From: Penium margaritaceum
Taxonomy: Eukaryota > Streptophyta > Zygnematophyceae > Desmidiales > Peniaceae
Assembly (NCBI GenBank): GCA_023375785.1
Contig: SZWC01001166.1
Location: 174,802-238,801 of the forward strand
Direction of reading: 5' to 3'
DNA: 64,000 bases
Shown here one piece after another: positions 1-10,750 of this stretch. The position numbers were made by a program, and so were the translations under genes. The notes beneath the pieces are model-generated. The model was not told the origin of the DNA, made no database searches, and worked only from the letters and a program-made list of their open reading frames with translations. Positions within the stretch are counted from its first letter, which is position 1. Each line of letters starts with the position of its first letter.

Positions 1-12
1 CGCAATGAGTGG

Positions 13-783
13 ATGCGACGTGGCGGTCGAGAGAGTGCAGCGGCATCAAGTTCAGCTTACACGGTTCATCCTCAAAGTGGAGGCCGAGGCGACAAGTGGA
101 AGGGTGCCAAACAGGGCACTAAGAAGGGTGACAAGAAGGGGGAGTGCTTCAACTGCGGCAAGGAGGGCCACTACGCGCGCAACTGTCCTAAGAAGAAAAC
201 AGATCGGTCGCAGCGGGGCGGGAAGAAAGATGAGCACGCCCTTATGGCGTACAACTCCACCAACTTGAAGGATCCGGGAGTTGCCGTCATCGACTCCGGA
301 TCAGGCCGCCACACGCAATGCAACAGGGTGGCATTTGTCACCTACGGCGCCTCGGAGAGACGCATGACGGTGGCCAATGGAAAAACAGAGGTGGCCGCCG
401 GTGAGGGTAACGTCCGCATTGAGTCAATTGTGGATGGAAAACCTGTCACGAGCACAATCTACGATGTGCTACATATGCCTAACTTTGGGGCAAACCTGCT
501 CTCCGTCAGCCGCCTTACCGACAAGGGACTTGAGGTGCTCTTCACAAAGAAGGAGGCCGTCATCCGCAAAGAGGGCAAAGGTGAGGTGATTGCGCGTGCC
601 AAAAAGGAGGACGAGTTGTACCTGCTACGCGCAAAGATCCTCAGCAGCCGGGTGGGGTCCAACGTCGCCAACCTTGCAACGAAGGATGGAGGAGACCTGG
701 ACCTATGGCACCGCCGACTCTGCCACATTTCTCCGTCAACAGTGAAAGAGATGGCTAAGAGGGAAGTGGTGCGGGGTCTCTAA
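13..783 (+). CDS. copia gag zinc knuckle, protease and pre-integrase region
   Basis: This frame encodes a basic segment followed by a CCHC zinc knuckle (CFNCGKEGHYARNC, about residues 45-58), which binds RNA in the retroelement particle. A retropepsin-type aspartic protease follows, with VIDSGSGRH near residue 91 and the LLSVSRLTDKG segment typical of copia polyproteins. A GAG-pre-integrase domain (LWHRRLCHIS, near residue 229) ends it. The true polyprotein begins upstream of the window, so the first Met is not the biological start. It is a piece of a fossil element, not a host gene. Confidence 0.85.
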   Translation: MRRGGRESAAASSSAYTVHPQSGGRGDKWKGAKQGTKKGDKKGECFNCGKEGHYARNCPKKKTDRSQRGGKKDEHALMAYNSTNLKDPGVAVIDSGSGRHTQCNRVAFVTYGASERRMTVANGKTEVAAGEGNVRIESIVDGKPVTSTIYDVLHMPNFGANLLSVSRLTDKGLEVLFTKKEAVIRKEGKGEVIARAKKEDELYLLRAKILSSRVGSNVANLATKDGGDLDLWHRRLCHISPSTVKEMAKREVVRGL

Positions 784-813
784 ATCAGCGGCCTTGATGG
801 AACCAAGGAGACC

Positions 814-1971
814 GTGTGTGAGCCATGCATCATTGGCAAATCAACTCAGCAGCCGTTTGTCGCCAAGGGGACGCGTGCATCGGCAAAACTGGCGGTGGTA
901 CACACAGATGTGTGTGGACCGCTTGAGAGCTCCATCGGCGGAGCTCGCTACTTCCTCACCTTCATCGATGACCACAGCCAGAAACTCTACGTCTACCCAA
1001 TGAAGCAGAAGAGTGAGGTCCTTGCGTGCATGCAAGAGTTTGTGGCTGATGTGGAGCGGCAAACAGAGTTGAAGGTGAAGGCGTTCCGGAGTGACAACGG
1101 CGGTGAATATGCGGGGTGCCTTGGGTGGATGAAGAGCAAGGGGATTGAGTGGCATAAAATAACTCCACACTCCCCACAACAGAATGGCGTCGCAGAGAGA
1201 GCGAATCGCACAATCCTTAACATGGTGCGATCCATGTTGAGCGACGCTGGCCTTACACAACGGTATTTGGCGGAGGCGGCAAGGACAGCAGCGTACATCA
1301 TGAATCTCATGCCGACCAAGCCGCTGAAGGACAAGGAGAGCAATGCGTGGAAGACGCCACAAGAAGTGTGGAGCGGGATGAAGCCGGCGGTGGGTCACCT
1401 CCGCACGTTTGGTTGTGTTGCACATGCAATGGTGCAGGCACGTGAGGGACAGAGCAAGCTGGACCCGCATACCCGTCGGTGTATTTTCCTTGGATATGAG
1501 AGCGGAAGCAAGGCGTATCGGCTCTTTGACCCAAGGAGGCAGCAAATTGTGCGGAGTCGCGACGTCACATTCGACGAGAAAAGCCGTTGGACAGACAAGG
1601 AGGCAGGTCTCTCCAAGAGGGGGGAGTGGATGCCACTTCTTGAGGGGGAGACGCCGGAGGACGTGAATGAGGGTGACGTCCTCGCAGCAGCACCAGCCGG
1701 AGAGGATCGCCCGAGGGATGTGCAACCGGCAGAATGTGTTCCGGCCAGTTCGGACAAAGAATCCGAAGCACCGGAGATGGACGTGGAGGCGGGGAGTCGA
1801 CCGATGTCTCCAAGGTCTCCAAGAGAGGGGGAGCAGGCGCTTGGAGAGGATGGCGCCGAAAGGGGACAGCAACAACAACAACCGCCTCAAGAGCCCCGCA
1901 CGAGCAGCCGTGTGCAAAGAAGGACAAAAAGATATGATGCCAACAAGGGCATTTGGACTGGGTTCGCGTAA
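814..1971 (+). CDS. copia integrase core and C-terminal region
   Basis: The start has the zinc-binding pair CEPCIIGK. The rve integrase core follows, with the three acidic positions in their usual contexts: VHTDVCGPL, FRSDNGGEY and QQNGVAERANR. The copia-specific stretch HLRTFGCVAHA through IFLGYESGSKAYRLFDP follows, then an acidic, Gln/Pro-rich linker that in relatives leads into reverse transcriptase. In intact relatives the protein inserts element cDNA into chromosomes. It is part of the broken copia copy and lies in the same direction as the gag/protease segment. Confidence 0.88.
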   Translation: MCEPCIIGKSTQQPFVAKGTRASAKLAVVHTDVCGPLESSIGGARYFLTFIDDHSQKLYVYPMKQKSEVLACMQEFVADVERQTELKVKAFRSDNGGEYAGCLGWMKSKGIEWHKITPHSPQQNGVAERANRTILNMVRSMLSDAGLTQRYLAEAARTAAYIMNLMPTKPLKDKESNAWKTPQEVWSGMKPAVGHLRTFGCVAHAMVQAREGQSKLDPHTRRCIFLGYESGSKAYRLFDPRRQQIVRSRDVTFDEKSRWTDKEAGLSKRGEWMPLLEGETPEDVNEGDVLAAAPAGEDRPRDVQPAECVPASSDKESEAPEMDVEAGSRPMSPRSPREGEQALGEDGAERGQQQQQPPQEPRTSSRVQRRTKRYDANKGIWTGFA

Positions 1972-2108
1972 GAGGAGCCTCAAGGAGGCACCGCACAAGA
2001 AGGATCGGGCTGAGTGGGAGGGAGCAATAAAATGTAAGCTCGCCTCCCATGAGGAGACAATCTCCTCAGTTATAGGTTGAGTATGGAGGACTGCCATGGG
2101 TGATGCGC

Positions 2109-2118
2109 AAGGGGGAGA
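2109..2118 (+). other. copia polypurine tract
   Basis: The purine run AAGGGGGAGA lies two bases before the LTR start TGTTGG. This is the usual position and form of the plus-strand primer (PPT) in copia elements, and it fixes the 3' LTR boundary. Confidence 0.8.
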
Positions 2119-2181
2119 TTGTTGGAATGATGCTCCTCACCATGGCATGAGTGACTCCAAAAAGGAACACCAAAAAGACAA

Positions 2182-2254
2182 GCCTTAGTGGCATAGTGGT
2201 TAATGGTGTCCACCTCTAGAGGCACGGGCCCGGGTTCAAGTCCCACAAGATGAA
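2182..2254 (+). repeat. tRNA-like pol III promoter, probable SINE head inside the LTR
   Basis: TGGCATAGTGG at 2189-2199 matches the pol III A box. GGTTCAAGTCC at 2233-2243 matches the B box, 44 bp downstream as in tRNA genes. The flanks do not make a proper acceptor stem and no sensible anticodon arm forms, so it is not a working tRNA gene. It resembles the tRNA-derived head of a plant SINE. No SINE tail or flanking duplication was recognised, so the extent is uncertain. Confidence 0.55.
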
Positions 2255-2329
2255 ATTCTGCCCTGCCTCAAGGCAGGTGGAAAATAGATGCCAGGAAGCT
2301 AGCTCAACCTCTAGAGTTCCTCTTTATGT

Positions 2330-2620
2330 TTCTAGAAGGACAGGTGAGGGTCCAGGAAGGTGGCACACCTTCTAGAAGGGGTGACTTGTCCTACAAGGCA
2401 TCTAGAGGTGTCTTGGTCTTCTGGACACCTTCCCTCCTACTAGAAGCAAGCTGAGGAATCTAGGAAGGGGCAGAAGCTTCTAGAGGAGGGAAGGGATGCC
2501 TTCCTAGGTGGGAAAAGGACAGCCTACCAAGGAGCACTCTCGAAGCCATAGAATCTGCTAGGAAGCTCCAAATCTGGCATGCTTTGGTGTTCTGGAAAGC
2601 TTAGATCAGTGGCTATAAAA
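2330..2620 (+). promoter_or_regulatory. heat-shock-element-like cluster and TATA box in copia LTR
   Basis: TTCTAGAA occurs at 2330-2337 and 2370-2377, GAAGCTTCTAGAG at 2473-2485, and TTCTGGAA at 2590-2597. All match the inverted nTTCnnGAAn core bound by heat-shock factors; the third is close to a three-part element. A TATAAAA lies at 2614-2620, 17 bp after the last site, so transcription would start near 2645. Further TCTAGA variants lie between. Heat-responsive copia LTRs are known in plants (ONSEN in Arabidopsis). Heat response here is inference. Confidence 0.5.
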
Positions 2621-2818
2621 TGCCACTGCTTTTGAGCCTTGATCAAGTGTTAATTCCCATCCAATTGAGGAAAAAACTATTGCCTCACTCTCTGACCAGA
2701 TTTTGCCATCCTTGGAACCAGTTGCCTCCATAGTTTCAGTCTCTCCAAAAACAGTTGGTGGTGTGAAACAGCCACTGCTAGGGACCCTCCAGGGTGCACA
2801 CTCACCCTCAGGCCAACA

Positions 2819-5793
2819 CGCAAGTAGGGCGGGTGCAAGTAAGGCACGAGTGGGACGCAAGTGGGGCGCACGTGGGACACAAGTGGGACACAAGTAGGGC
2901 GCAAGTGGGGTGTAAGTGGTGCACAAGTGTGGTGCAAGTAGGATGCAAGTGGGGTACAAGTAGGATGCAAGTGGGGTACAAGTAGGACGCAAGGAGGGTG
3001 TAAGTGGGACGCAAGTGGAGGACAAGTGGGGCGCAACTGGGGCGCAAGTTTGGCACAAGTGGGCGCATGTGGGGTGCACGTTGGGTGCAAGTGGGACGCA
3101 AGTAGGGAACAAATAGGGCGCAAGTGGGACGCAAGTCGGGCACAAGTGGGGTGCAAGTGGAACGCAAGTAGGGCGCAATTGGGGCGCAAGTAGGGTGCAA
3201 GTGGGGCGCAAGCATGGCGCACTTGGGATGCAAGTGGGGCATAAGTGGGGCACAAGTAGGACGCAAGTGGTGCGCAAGTATGGCACAAGTAGGGTGCAAG
3301 TGGGGCACGAGTGGGACGCAAGTAGGGTACAAGTGGGATGCAAGTTGAGCGCAAATTGGGCGCAAGTGGGGCGCAAGTGGGGCTCAAGTGGGGCGCAAGT
3401 GGAGCTCAAGTGGGGCACTAGTAGGGTGCAAGTGGGACGCAAGTGGCGCGTACATAGGGCGTAAGTGGGACGCAAGTAGGGCGCAAGTGGGACGCAAGTG
3501 GAGCACAAGTGGGGAGCAAGTAGGGCGTAACTGGGGTGCAAGTTGGGCGCAAGTGGGGCGCAAGTGGGATGCAAGTGGGGCACAAGTAGGACACAAGTAG
3601 GGCACAAGTGGAGCGCAAGTAGGGCACAAGTGGGGCAGAAGTGGGGCGCAAGTAGGACACAAGTGGGGCGCAAGTGGGGCACAGGTGGGGCGCAAGTAGT
3701 GTGCAATTGGGGCGCAAATGGGGTGCAAGTGGGGCGCAAGTGGGACGCAACAAGGTCGCAAGTGGGATGCAAGCGGGACGTACGTAGGTTGCAAGTTGGA
3801 CACAAGTAGAGTGCAAGTGGGGTGCAAGTGGGGCACAAGTGGGGCGCAAGTGGGGTGCAAGTGGGGCACAAGTGGGGCGCAAGTGGGGCGTAAATAGGGC
3901 GCAAGTAAGGTGCAAGTGGGGTGCACGTGGGGTTCAACTGAGGTGCAAGTGGGGTGCAAGTTGGGAGCAAGTGGGGTGCAAGTGGGGTGCAAGTAGGACA
4001 CAAGTGGGGTGCAAGTGGGGTGCAAGTAGCCGCAAGTGGGGCGCAAGTGGGGGGCAAGTAGGGCGCAAGTGGGGCGCATGTAGGGTGCAAGTAGTGGGCA
4101 TGTGCGTCAAAACTAGGGCGCAAGTGAGACGCAAGTATGGCGCACGTAGGGCACAAGTGGGACACAATTAGGACACAAGTGGGGTGCAAGTGGGACGCAA
4201 GTAGGGCGCAAGTGGGATGGAAGTGGGGCACAAGTAGGGCGCAAGTGGGACGCAAGCAGGGTGCAAGTGGGGCGCAAGTGGGGCGCACGTAGGGCGCAAG
4301 AGGGATGCAAATAGGGTACAAGTGGGGCACAAGTGGGGCGCAAGTGGGGTGCAAGTGGGACACATGTGGGGCGCGAGTGGGGCGCAAGTGGGGCGCAAGT
4401 GGGACGGAAGTGGGGCGGAAGTGAGACGCAAGTAGGGCGCAAGTACGGAGCTAGTGGGACGCAAGTGGGTGCAAGTAGGACGCAAGTTGGGCGCAAGTGG
4501 GACACAAGTAGGGCGCAAGTAGGATGCAAGTGGGACGCAAGTAGGGCGCAAGTGGGGCGCAAGTAGGACGCAAGTGGGGCGCAAGTGGGGAGCACGTAGG
4601 GTGCAAGTGGAACGCAAGTAGGGCGCAAGTGGGGTGCAAGTGGAGTGCAAGTGGGACACAAGTGGGGCGCAAGTGGGGTGCAAGTGGGACGCAAGTGGGG
4701 CACAAGTGGGGTGCAAGTAGGGCGCAAGTGGGGCGCAAGTGGGGTGCAAGTGGGACGCAAGTGGGGCACAAGTGGGGTGCGAGAGGGGTGCAAGTAGGAC
4801 GCAAGTGGGGCGCAAGTGGGACACAAGTAGGGCGCAAGTAAGGAGCAAGTAGGGCGCAAGTGGGGTGCAAGTGGGGTGCAAGTAGGACGCAAGTGGGGCA
4901 CAAGTGGGATACAAGTAGGGTACAAGTGGGGTACAAGTGCGGCGCATATAGGGCGCAGCTGGGGTGCAAGTAGGGCGCAAGTGGGGCGCAAGTGGGGAGC
5001 ACGTAGAGTCTAAGTGGGACGTAAATAGGGCGCAAGTGGGGCGCAAGTGGAGCGCAAGTGGGGCGTAAGTGGGGCGCAAGTGGGGCGCAAGTGGGGCGCA
5101 AGTGGGGCGCAAGTAGAGCCCAAGTAGGGCGCAAGTAGGACGCAAGTGGGGTGCAAGTAGGGCGCAAGTAGGACGCAAGTGGGGTGCAAGTAGGACGCAA
5201 GTGGGGCGCAATTGGGGTACAGGTAGGGTGCAAGTGGGATGTAATGGGGCGCAAATGGGACGCAAGTGGGGCGCAAGTGGGGCGCAAGTACGGTGTAAAT
5301 GGGGCGTACGTAGGGTGCAAGTTGGGTGCAAGTAGGGCGCAAGTGGGACGCAAGTGGGGCGCAAGTGGGGCGCAAGTGGGGCGCAAGTGGGGCGCAAGTG
5401 GGGTTTAAGTAAGGCGCAAGTAGGACGTAAGTGGGGCGTAAGTGGGATGCAAGAAGGGCGCAACTGGGGCGCAAGTGGGGCGCAAGTACGGCGCAAGTGG
5501 GGCGTACGTAGGGTGCAAGTGGGGTGCAAGTAGGGCGCAAGTAGGACGCAAGTGGGGCGCAAGTGGGGCGCAAGTACGGTGTAAATGGGGCGTACGTAGG
5601 GTGCAAGTTGGGTGCAAGTAGGGCGCAAGTGGGACGCAAGTGGGGCGCAAGTGGGGCGCAAGTGGGGCGCAAGTGGGGCGCAAGTGGGGTTTAAGTAAGG
5701 CGCAAGTAGGACATAAGTGGGGCGTAAGTGGGATGCAAGAAGGGCGCAACTGGGGCGCAAGTGGGGCGAAGGTGGGGTGCAAGTGGGACGCAA
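2819..5793 (+). repeat. 11-bp minisatellite block 1 (G-rich on +)
   Basis: The block is a continuous tandem array of an 11-bp unit, consensus GGGGCGCAAGT, with unit variants mostly differing by transitions (GTGGGG/GTAGGG/GTGGGA, and CGCAAG/TGCAAG/CACAAG). It starts immediately after the copia LTR and ends at the LTR of the next element. Long open frames on the minus strand (593, 645 and 311 codons) spell a repeating 11-residue peptide PTCAPLAPHLR and come from the stop-free repeat. No gene is supported. Confidence 0.97.
5285..5770 (+). repeat. higher-order duplication, 286-bp offset (26 units)
   Basis: The distinctive string CGGTGTAAATGGGGCGTACG occurs at 5291 and again at 5577. The following stretch matches too, through the odd units TTTAAGTAAGG and GCAACTGGGG. 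The offset of 286 is exactly 26 x 11, so a block of whole units was duplicated in tandem. Confidence 0.85.
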
Positions 5794-7763
5794 TATCAGA
5801 AGAATGCAATGAGCAAGGAGGCTAGGAGCAGAAGCGAGCAGACAAACTACGTCATGCGAGAGCAACTCGAGAAAGTGACGGGAGCAGAGAGGTGAGGAAG
5901 AGGCCAAAGAGTTCGTCGTGGGAGCGCGAGAGAAGCGAGACTGAGTGACGTTGAGGTAGTCGGAGGGCAAGGAGAGAGCACAGAAGCGAAGCGAGGTGAG
6001 TGATGCGCCAGAGGTGAGCGAAAAGGTGAGAGTGACAAAGCAAAGAGAGAGTTGGGACTGGTGGGCGAAGGTGGTAGAAGGGAAAGACGAGCGGGAGAAG
6101 TACATGGTGGCGAAGCCACGGAACCAAAGGGAACAGGACGAGTAGAGCTGTTCTGGTTAATCGAAGAGGGCATGAACATCATCTATATGTATAACACAAC
6201 AGGACAGAAGGAAAAGCATAAGCAACGGCTTCTTTTGCGCTAGCCGGACGCACTTGCGGAGATTCCGCTTATTACGGGATTCCTCGGTAGGAAGTCCGTT
6301 GGTCGTTCCATGACCGTTAACGGCTAATGAAAGTGATGACCGAGTTAGTTCTCGCTGGAGCTGAACCGTTATTGAGAATTCATCTCAGGGTGCGTCGCGC
6401 TCTGTCTGATTCATATTCCGACACCCCCCTTGAATGTGACAGATCACCTGTGTGAGTAGGTTCGTTCCAAGATAATGGAGCGACCTAAACCTTGAGAGGA
6501 AAGGAAGTGAGACCACATGTCTTCGAGGTCTTCTGGATATGCGTCAATGAGATCATGGTAGGTCCTGTGCATGACAGTTTTCATTTCCTGGCGCACTTGC
6601 TGGTTGACTTCAGCATATGATTCAGTCCGTTGTTTTGGTGGTTCCAGGTAGAGTCGGTCACCAAACAGATAGTCTGTTACGTCGTGGTGTAGCAGAAGGA
6701 CTAGGTAGAAGGACCTGTACACTTGCTCGGCCTACTCTTGTGTCTGTCTCCATCCTTCATGAAGACCGAATGAGGCCAAAGGGTCAATTGCTCCTGCCAC
6801 TGTAGGCAGGGTTGGCATGTTGGTGAAGACGCCTTTGAGCCAGTGTCGCCTCCACCCCTGTTGAAGAATTCTGTGCCAAAGCATTGGGGAAGTGTGAGCC
6901 GTTCTGAAGTGATGATGGTAGGAGGGATACACAAGTGGTCAAAGTTGATCGCAAACCGCCTCAAAGGTGATCTACTGGACATTCAAGGCGTAGTCGTCCA
7001 AGGACAGGCTGTGTGTATCGATGTTGTAGTCAATAGATCCTCGCAATAGGTTGACAAATGCATGCCCGCGAACTAACCATCTGTCAGCTCGGAGTAGGAC
7101 AGAGGCAGACCATGTATGCACGTTGGAGCCATCTTCAGCCAGTACATCAACGAATGGTACATGGGGAGGAGGTGGAGCAGCCATGGTGGTGGTTGGAAGG
7201 AAGGGACGTAGGAGGTGCTGAGTTGAGGTAGTTGATGGCAGGATGAAGCAGCTGGGTGGAAAAAGGTTAGCCGGGGAAGACCTCGGGTGCTACAAGGACT
7301 TTGGCATGGGAGCAGGTTGTCGCGAAATGTGATGCGACCCGGCAGATATTGGTGCCAAGAAGATGCTGATGCAGAGGAAAGCCGATGATAGGGAAGGAGC
7401 GCTTGATGACTGAGTGGACGCAGGGGTGAAACCACATGCGCTTCGGAAATTTCAGCGTGGACGCAGGTCGTCAAGAGGCGGGCGATGCGACCGGGCAGAT
7501 CCATGTGCCGACCGCGCGAGGAAAGGCGGATGAAAACGGTGGAATGATTGATGGCGAAGTGGGCGCATGGGCAAAACTATGTGCCCTGCTTCAATGGAGG
7601 GGTAGAATGCAGCAAGAGGAAGGAGAGAGCCAATGCATTGTGAGAAATCTGCTGTCGCCGTGGGTGTAGGCTTTTGCAAGGCGGGCAGCTAGCTTGTGCA
7701 GGTCCTTGTGCTCGCCATCGATGCCGATTCTTGAGGATGAGGAGGCGAAAGCTGATGATATAG
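5794..7763 (-). mobile_element. gag-only LTR element A, partial (3' LTR plus part of interior)
   Basis: An LTR at 5794-6423 ends in CCGACA and is followed by CCCCCCTT, the complement of a polypurine tract, so the element reads on the minus strand and this is its 3' LTR. The interior at 6424-7763 matches the first part of the interior of element B (11923 to about 13262). The 11-bp array then resumes with no 5' LTR. The array flank left of 5794 resembles the flank left of element B, so A and B probably descend from one insertion later copied with its surroundings. No pol gene is seen. It is broken. Confidence 0.85.
6444..7184 (-). pseudogene. gag-like region of LTR element A
   Basis: Minus-strand frames encode a start MAAPPPPHVPFVDVLAED, then NVHTWSASVLLRAD and further on EDLEDMWSHFLSS. 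The pattern of a short Pro-rich head, a Trp-centred helix and a D-MW-HF helix resembles the gag proteins of copia-type elements. The same protein is coded in element B. No zinc knuckle, protease or polymerase follows. Assignment as gag rests on position before the 3' LTR and on fold-like pattern, not on a search. The region is broken. Confidence 0.5.
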
Positions 7764-9749
7764 GCAAGTGGGACGCAAGTGGGGCGCAAGTAGCCGCAAG
7801 TGAGGCGCAAGTGGGGGGCAAGTAAGACGCAAGTGGGACGCAAATAGGGCGCAAGTAGGGCGCAAGTCCGGCACAACTAGGGTGTGAGTGAGACGCAAGT
7901 GGGGCGCATGTAGGACGCAAGAAGGACACAAGTAGGGCAAAAGTGGGGCGCAAGTGGGATGCAAGTAGGATGCAAGTGGGGCGGAAGTGGGGTACAAATA
8001 GGGCGCAAGTGGGACGCAAGTATGGCGCAAGTGGGACACAAGTGAATCACGTAAGGTGCAAGAAGGACGCAAGTAGGATGCAAGAGGGGCACAAATGGGG
8101 TGCAAGTGGCATACAAGTGAGGCGGAAGTGGGGCGTAAGTGGGGCACAAGTGGGGCGCAAGTGGGCCGCAAGTGGGGCCAAGTGGGATGCATGTAGGGTG
8201 CAAGTAGGGCGTAAGTGGGGCGCAAGTGGGGTGAAAGTAGGGCGCAAGTGGGGCGCAAATGGGACACAAGTAGGACGCAGGTTGGGCGCAAGTGGGACGC
8301 AAGTAGGGTGCAAGTGGGACGCAAGTAGGGTGCAAGTGGGGCATAAGTGGGGAGTACGTAGGCCGCAAGTGGGGCACAAGTAGGGAATAAGTGGGACGCA
8401 GGTGGGGCGCAAGTGGGGCACAAGTGGGGCGCAAGTGGGATGCAAATGGACTTCAAGTGGGGCGTAAGTAGAGCGCAACTAGGACGCAAGTGGGACGCAA
8501 GTGGGGCGCAAGTGGGACGCAAGTGAGGCGCAAGTTGGACGCAAGTGGGGTGCAAGTGGGGTGCAAGTAGGACACAAGTGGGGCACAAGTGGGGCGCAAG
8601 TAGGGCCAGCCCAAGTAAGGCACAAGTGGGACGCAAGTGGGGCGCACGTAGGACGCAAGTAGCGTGCACGTGGAACCCAAGTAGGGCGCAAGTGGGGTGT
8701 AAGTAGGACACAAGTGTGGTGCAAGTAGGACGCACGTGGGGTGTAAGTGGGGCGCAAGTAGGGCGTAAGTGGGGTGCAAGTGGAGGACGAGTAGGGCGCA
8801 AGTGGGGCGCAAGTAGGGCACAAGTGGGGCGCAAGTGGGCTGCACGTTAAGCGCAAGTGGTGAACAAGTAGGGTACAAGTGGGGTGCAAGTGGAGCGCAA
8901 GTCGGGCACAAGTGGGGTGCAAGTGGGATGCAAGTAGGGCGCAACTACGACGCAAGTTGGGTGCAAGTGGGATGGAAGTGGGGTGCAAGTGGGGTGGAAG
9001 TGGGGCGTAGGTCGGGTGCAAGTGGGACGCATGTGGGGCGCAAGTATGGTGCAAGTAGGGTGCAAGTGGGGCACAAGTTGGACGCAAGTGGAGTACAAGT
9101 CGGGTGTAAGTTGGGCGCAAGTTGGGCGCAAGTGGGGCGCAACTGGGCCGCAAGTAGAACGCTAGTGGACTGCAAGTAGGGCGCAAGTGGGGCACAAGTG
9201 AGACGCACGTAGGGTGCAAGTGGGGCACAAGTAGGGCGCAAGTGGGGCGCAAGTGGAGCACAAGTCGGGCACAAGTAGGGTGAAAGTGGGACGCATGTGG
9301 GGCGCACGTAGGGTGCAAGTGGGGCACAAGTAGGGCGCAAGTGGGGCGCAAGTGGAGTGCAAGTGCGGTGCAAGTGGGGCGCAAGTGGGGTGCAAGCTGG
9401 GCGTAAGTGGGACGCAAGTGGGGCGCAAGTGGGGCGCAAATAGGGCACAAGTAGGACACAAGTGGAGCGCAAGTAGGGCGCAAGTGGGGTGCAAGTGGGA
9501 CGCAAGTAGGACACAACTGGGGCGTAAGTAGGGCACATGTGGGGCGCAAGTGGCGTGCAATTGGGGCACAAATGGGGTGCAAGTGGGACGCAAGTGGGAC
9601 GCAACTAGGGTGCAAGTGGGACGCAAGCGGGGCGCACGTAGGGTGCAAGTTGGGTACAAGTAGGATGCAAGTGGGGTGCAAGTGGGGCGCAAGTGCGGCG
9701 CAAGTGGGGCGCAAGTGGGGCGCAAGTGGGATGCAAGTGGGGCGCAAGT

Positions 9750-9960
9750 AGGGCGCAAATAGGGTGGAAGTGGGGTGCAGGTGGGGTGCAAGTGAGGTGC
9801 AAGTGGGGTACAAGTGGGGAGCAAGTGGGGCGCAAGTGGGATGCAAGTGGGGCGCAAGTAGGGCGCAAATAGGGTGGAAGTGGGGTGCAGGTGGGGTGCA
9901 AGTGAGGTGCAAGTGGGGTACAAGTGGGGAGCAAGTGGGGCGCAAGTGGGATCCAAGTGG
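9750..9960 (+). repeat. higher-order duplication, 110-bp offset (10 units)
   Basis: A stretch starting ATAGGGTGGAAGTGGGGTGC appears near 9759 and again 110 bp later, then continues the same through units with TGAGGTGC and GTGGGGAGC. The offset is 10 x 11. Confidence 0.8.
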
Positions 9961-10519
9961 GGCGCAAGTGGGGCGGAAGTGGGGCGTAATTGGGGCACAA
10001 GTAGGACGCAAGTGGGGCCCATGTGGGGTGCAAGTGGGGTGCAAGTAGGATGCAAGTGGGGTGCAAGTAAAGTGGAAGTAGCCGCAAGTTGGGCGTAAGT
10101 GGGGGGCAAGTAGGACGCAAGTGGGTCGCAAGTAGGATGCAAGTAGGACGCAAGTGCGGCACAACTAGGGCGCAAGTGAGACGCAAGTGGGGCACACGTA
10201 GGGCGCAAGTGGGACACAAGTAGGACACAAGTGGGGCGCAAGTGGGATGCAAGTGGGGCGCAAGTGGGACGGAAGTGGAGTACAAGTAGGGCGCAAGTGG
10301 GACGCAAGTAGGCCGCAATTGGGGAACAAGGGGGGCGTACGTAGGACGTAAGAGGGATGCAAGTAGGGTTCAAGTGGGGCGCAAGTGGGTTGCAACTGGG
10401 GTGCAAGTGCGACGCAAGTGGGGCGCAATTTGGACGCAAGTAGGGCACAAGTGGGACGTAAGTGGGACGCAAGTAGGGTGCAAGTAGGGCGCAAGTGGGG
10501 CGCAAGTGGGGCGCAAGTA

Positions 10520-10750
10520 GGACGCAAGTGGGGAGCAACTAGGTCATAAGTACGGCGCAAGTGGGGCGCAAGTGGGACGCAAGTAGGACGCAAGTGGGAC
10601 GCAAGTAGGGCGCAAGTGGGGCGCAAGTAGGGCGCAAGTAGGACGCAAGTGGGGAGCAACTAGGTCATAAGTACGGCGCAAGTGGGGCGCAAGTGGGACG
10701 CAAGTAGGACGCAAGTGGGACGCAAGTAGGGCGCAAGTGGGGCGCAAGTG
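10520..10750 (+). repeat. higher-order duplication, 121-bp offset (11 units)
   Basis: GGGAGCAACTAGGTCATAAG occurs at 10531 and at 10652, followed in both by the same run of about eight variant units. The offset 121 is 11 x 11. Confidence 0.85.

Larger units (their letters stand above)
1..2818 (+). mobile_element. Ty1/copia LTR retrotransposon, 3' part with 3' LTR
   Basis: The left end lies outside the window. Parts seen in order are a gag zinc knuckle, protease, GAG-pre-integrase, integrase core, integrase C-terminal region, polypurine tract (about 2109-2118) and a 3' LTR (2120-2818). This order, with integrase directly after protease, is the Ty1/copia order. Reverse transcriptase and RNase H are not recognised beyond a short stretch resembling the start of RT, so the copy is broken and non-autonomous. 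The 3' LTR is followed directly by CGCAA of the 11-bp minisatellite, so the element sits inside the array. The 5' LTR and the left target duplication cannot be seen. Confidence 0.9.
2120..2818 (+). repeat. copia 3' LTR (699 bp)
   Basis: The segment begins TGTTGG and ends CCAACA, a perfect 6-bp terminal inverted repeat with canonical TG...CA ends. It is preceded by the polypurine tract and followed immediately by the 11-bp array. It contains a TATAAAA at 2614-2620, several TTCnnGAA-type sites upstream of that, and a tRNA-like A box/B box pair near its left end. The 5' LTR is outside the window, so no LTR-pair age can be given. Confidence 0.85.

Noticed and set aside
2182-2254. Functional tRNA gene
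   Set aside because: A and B boxes are good, but the acceptor and anticodon stems do not form and no plausible anticodon is presented. A tRNA-derived repeat fits better.
2819-5793. CRISPR array
   Set aside because: There are no spacers: units follow each other directly at 11 bp, in a eukaryotic, retroelement-rich context.
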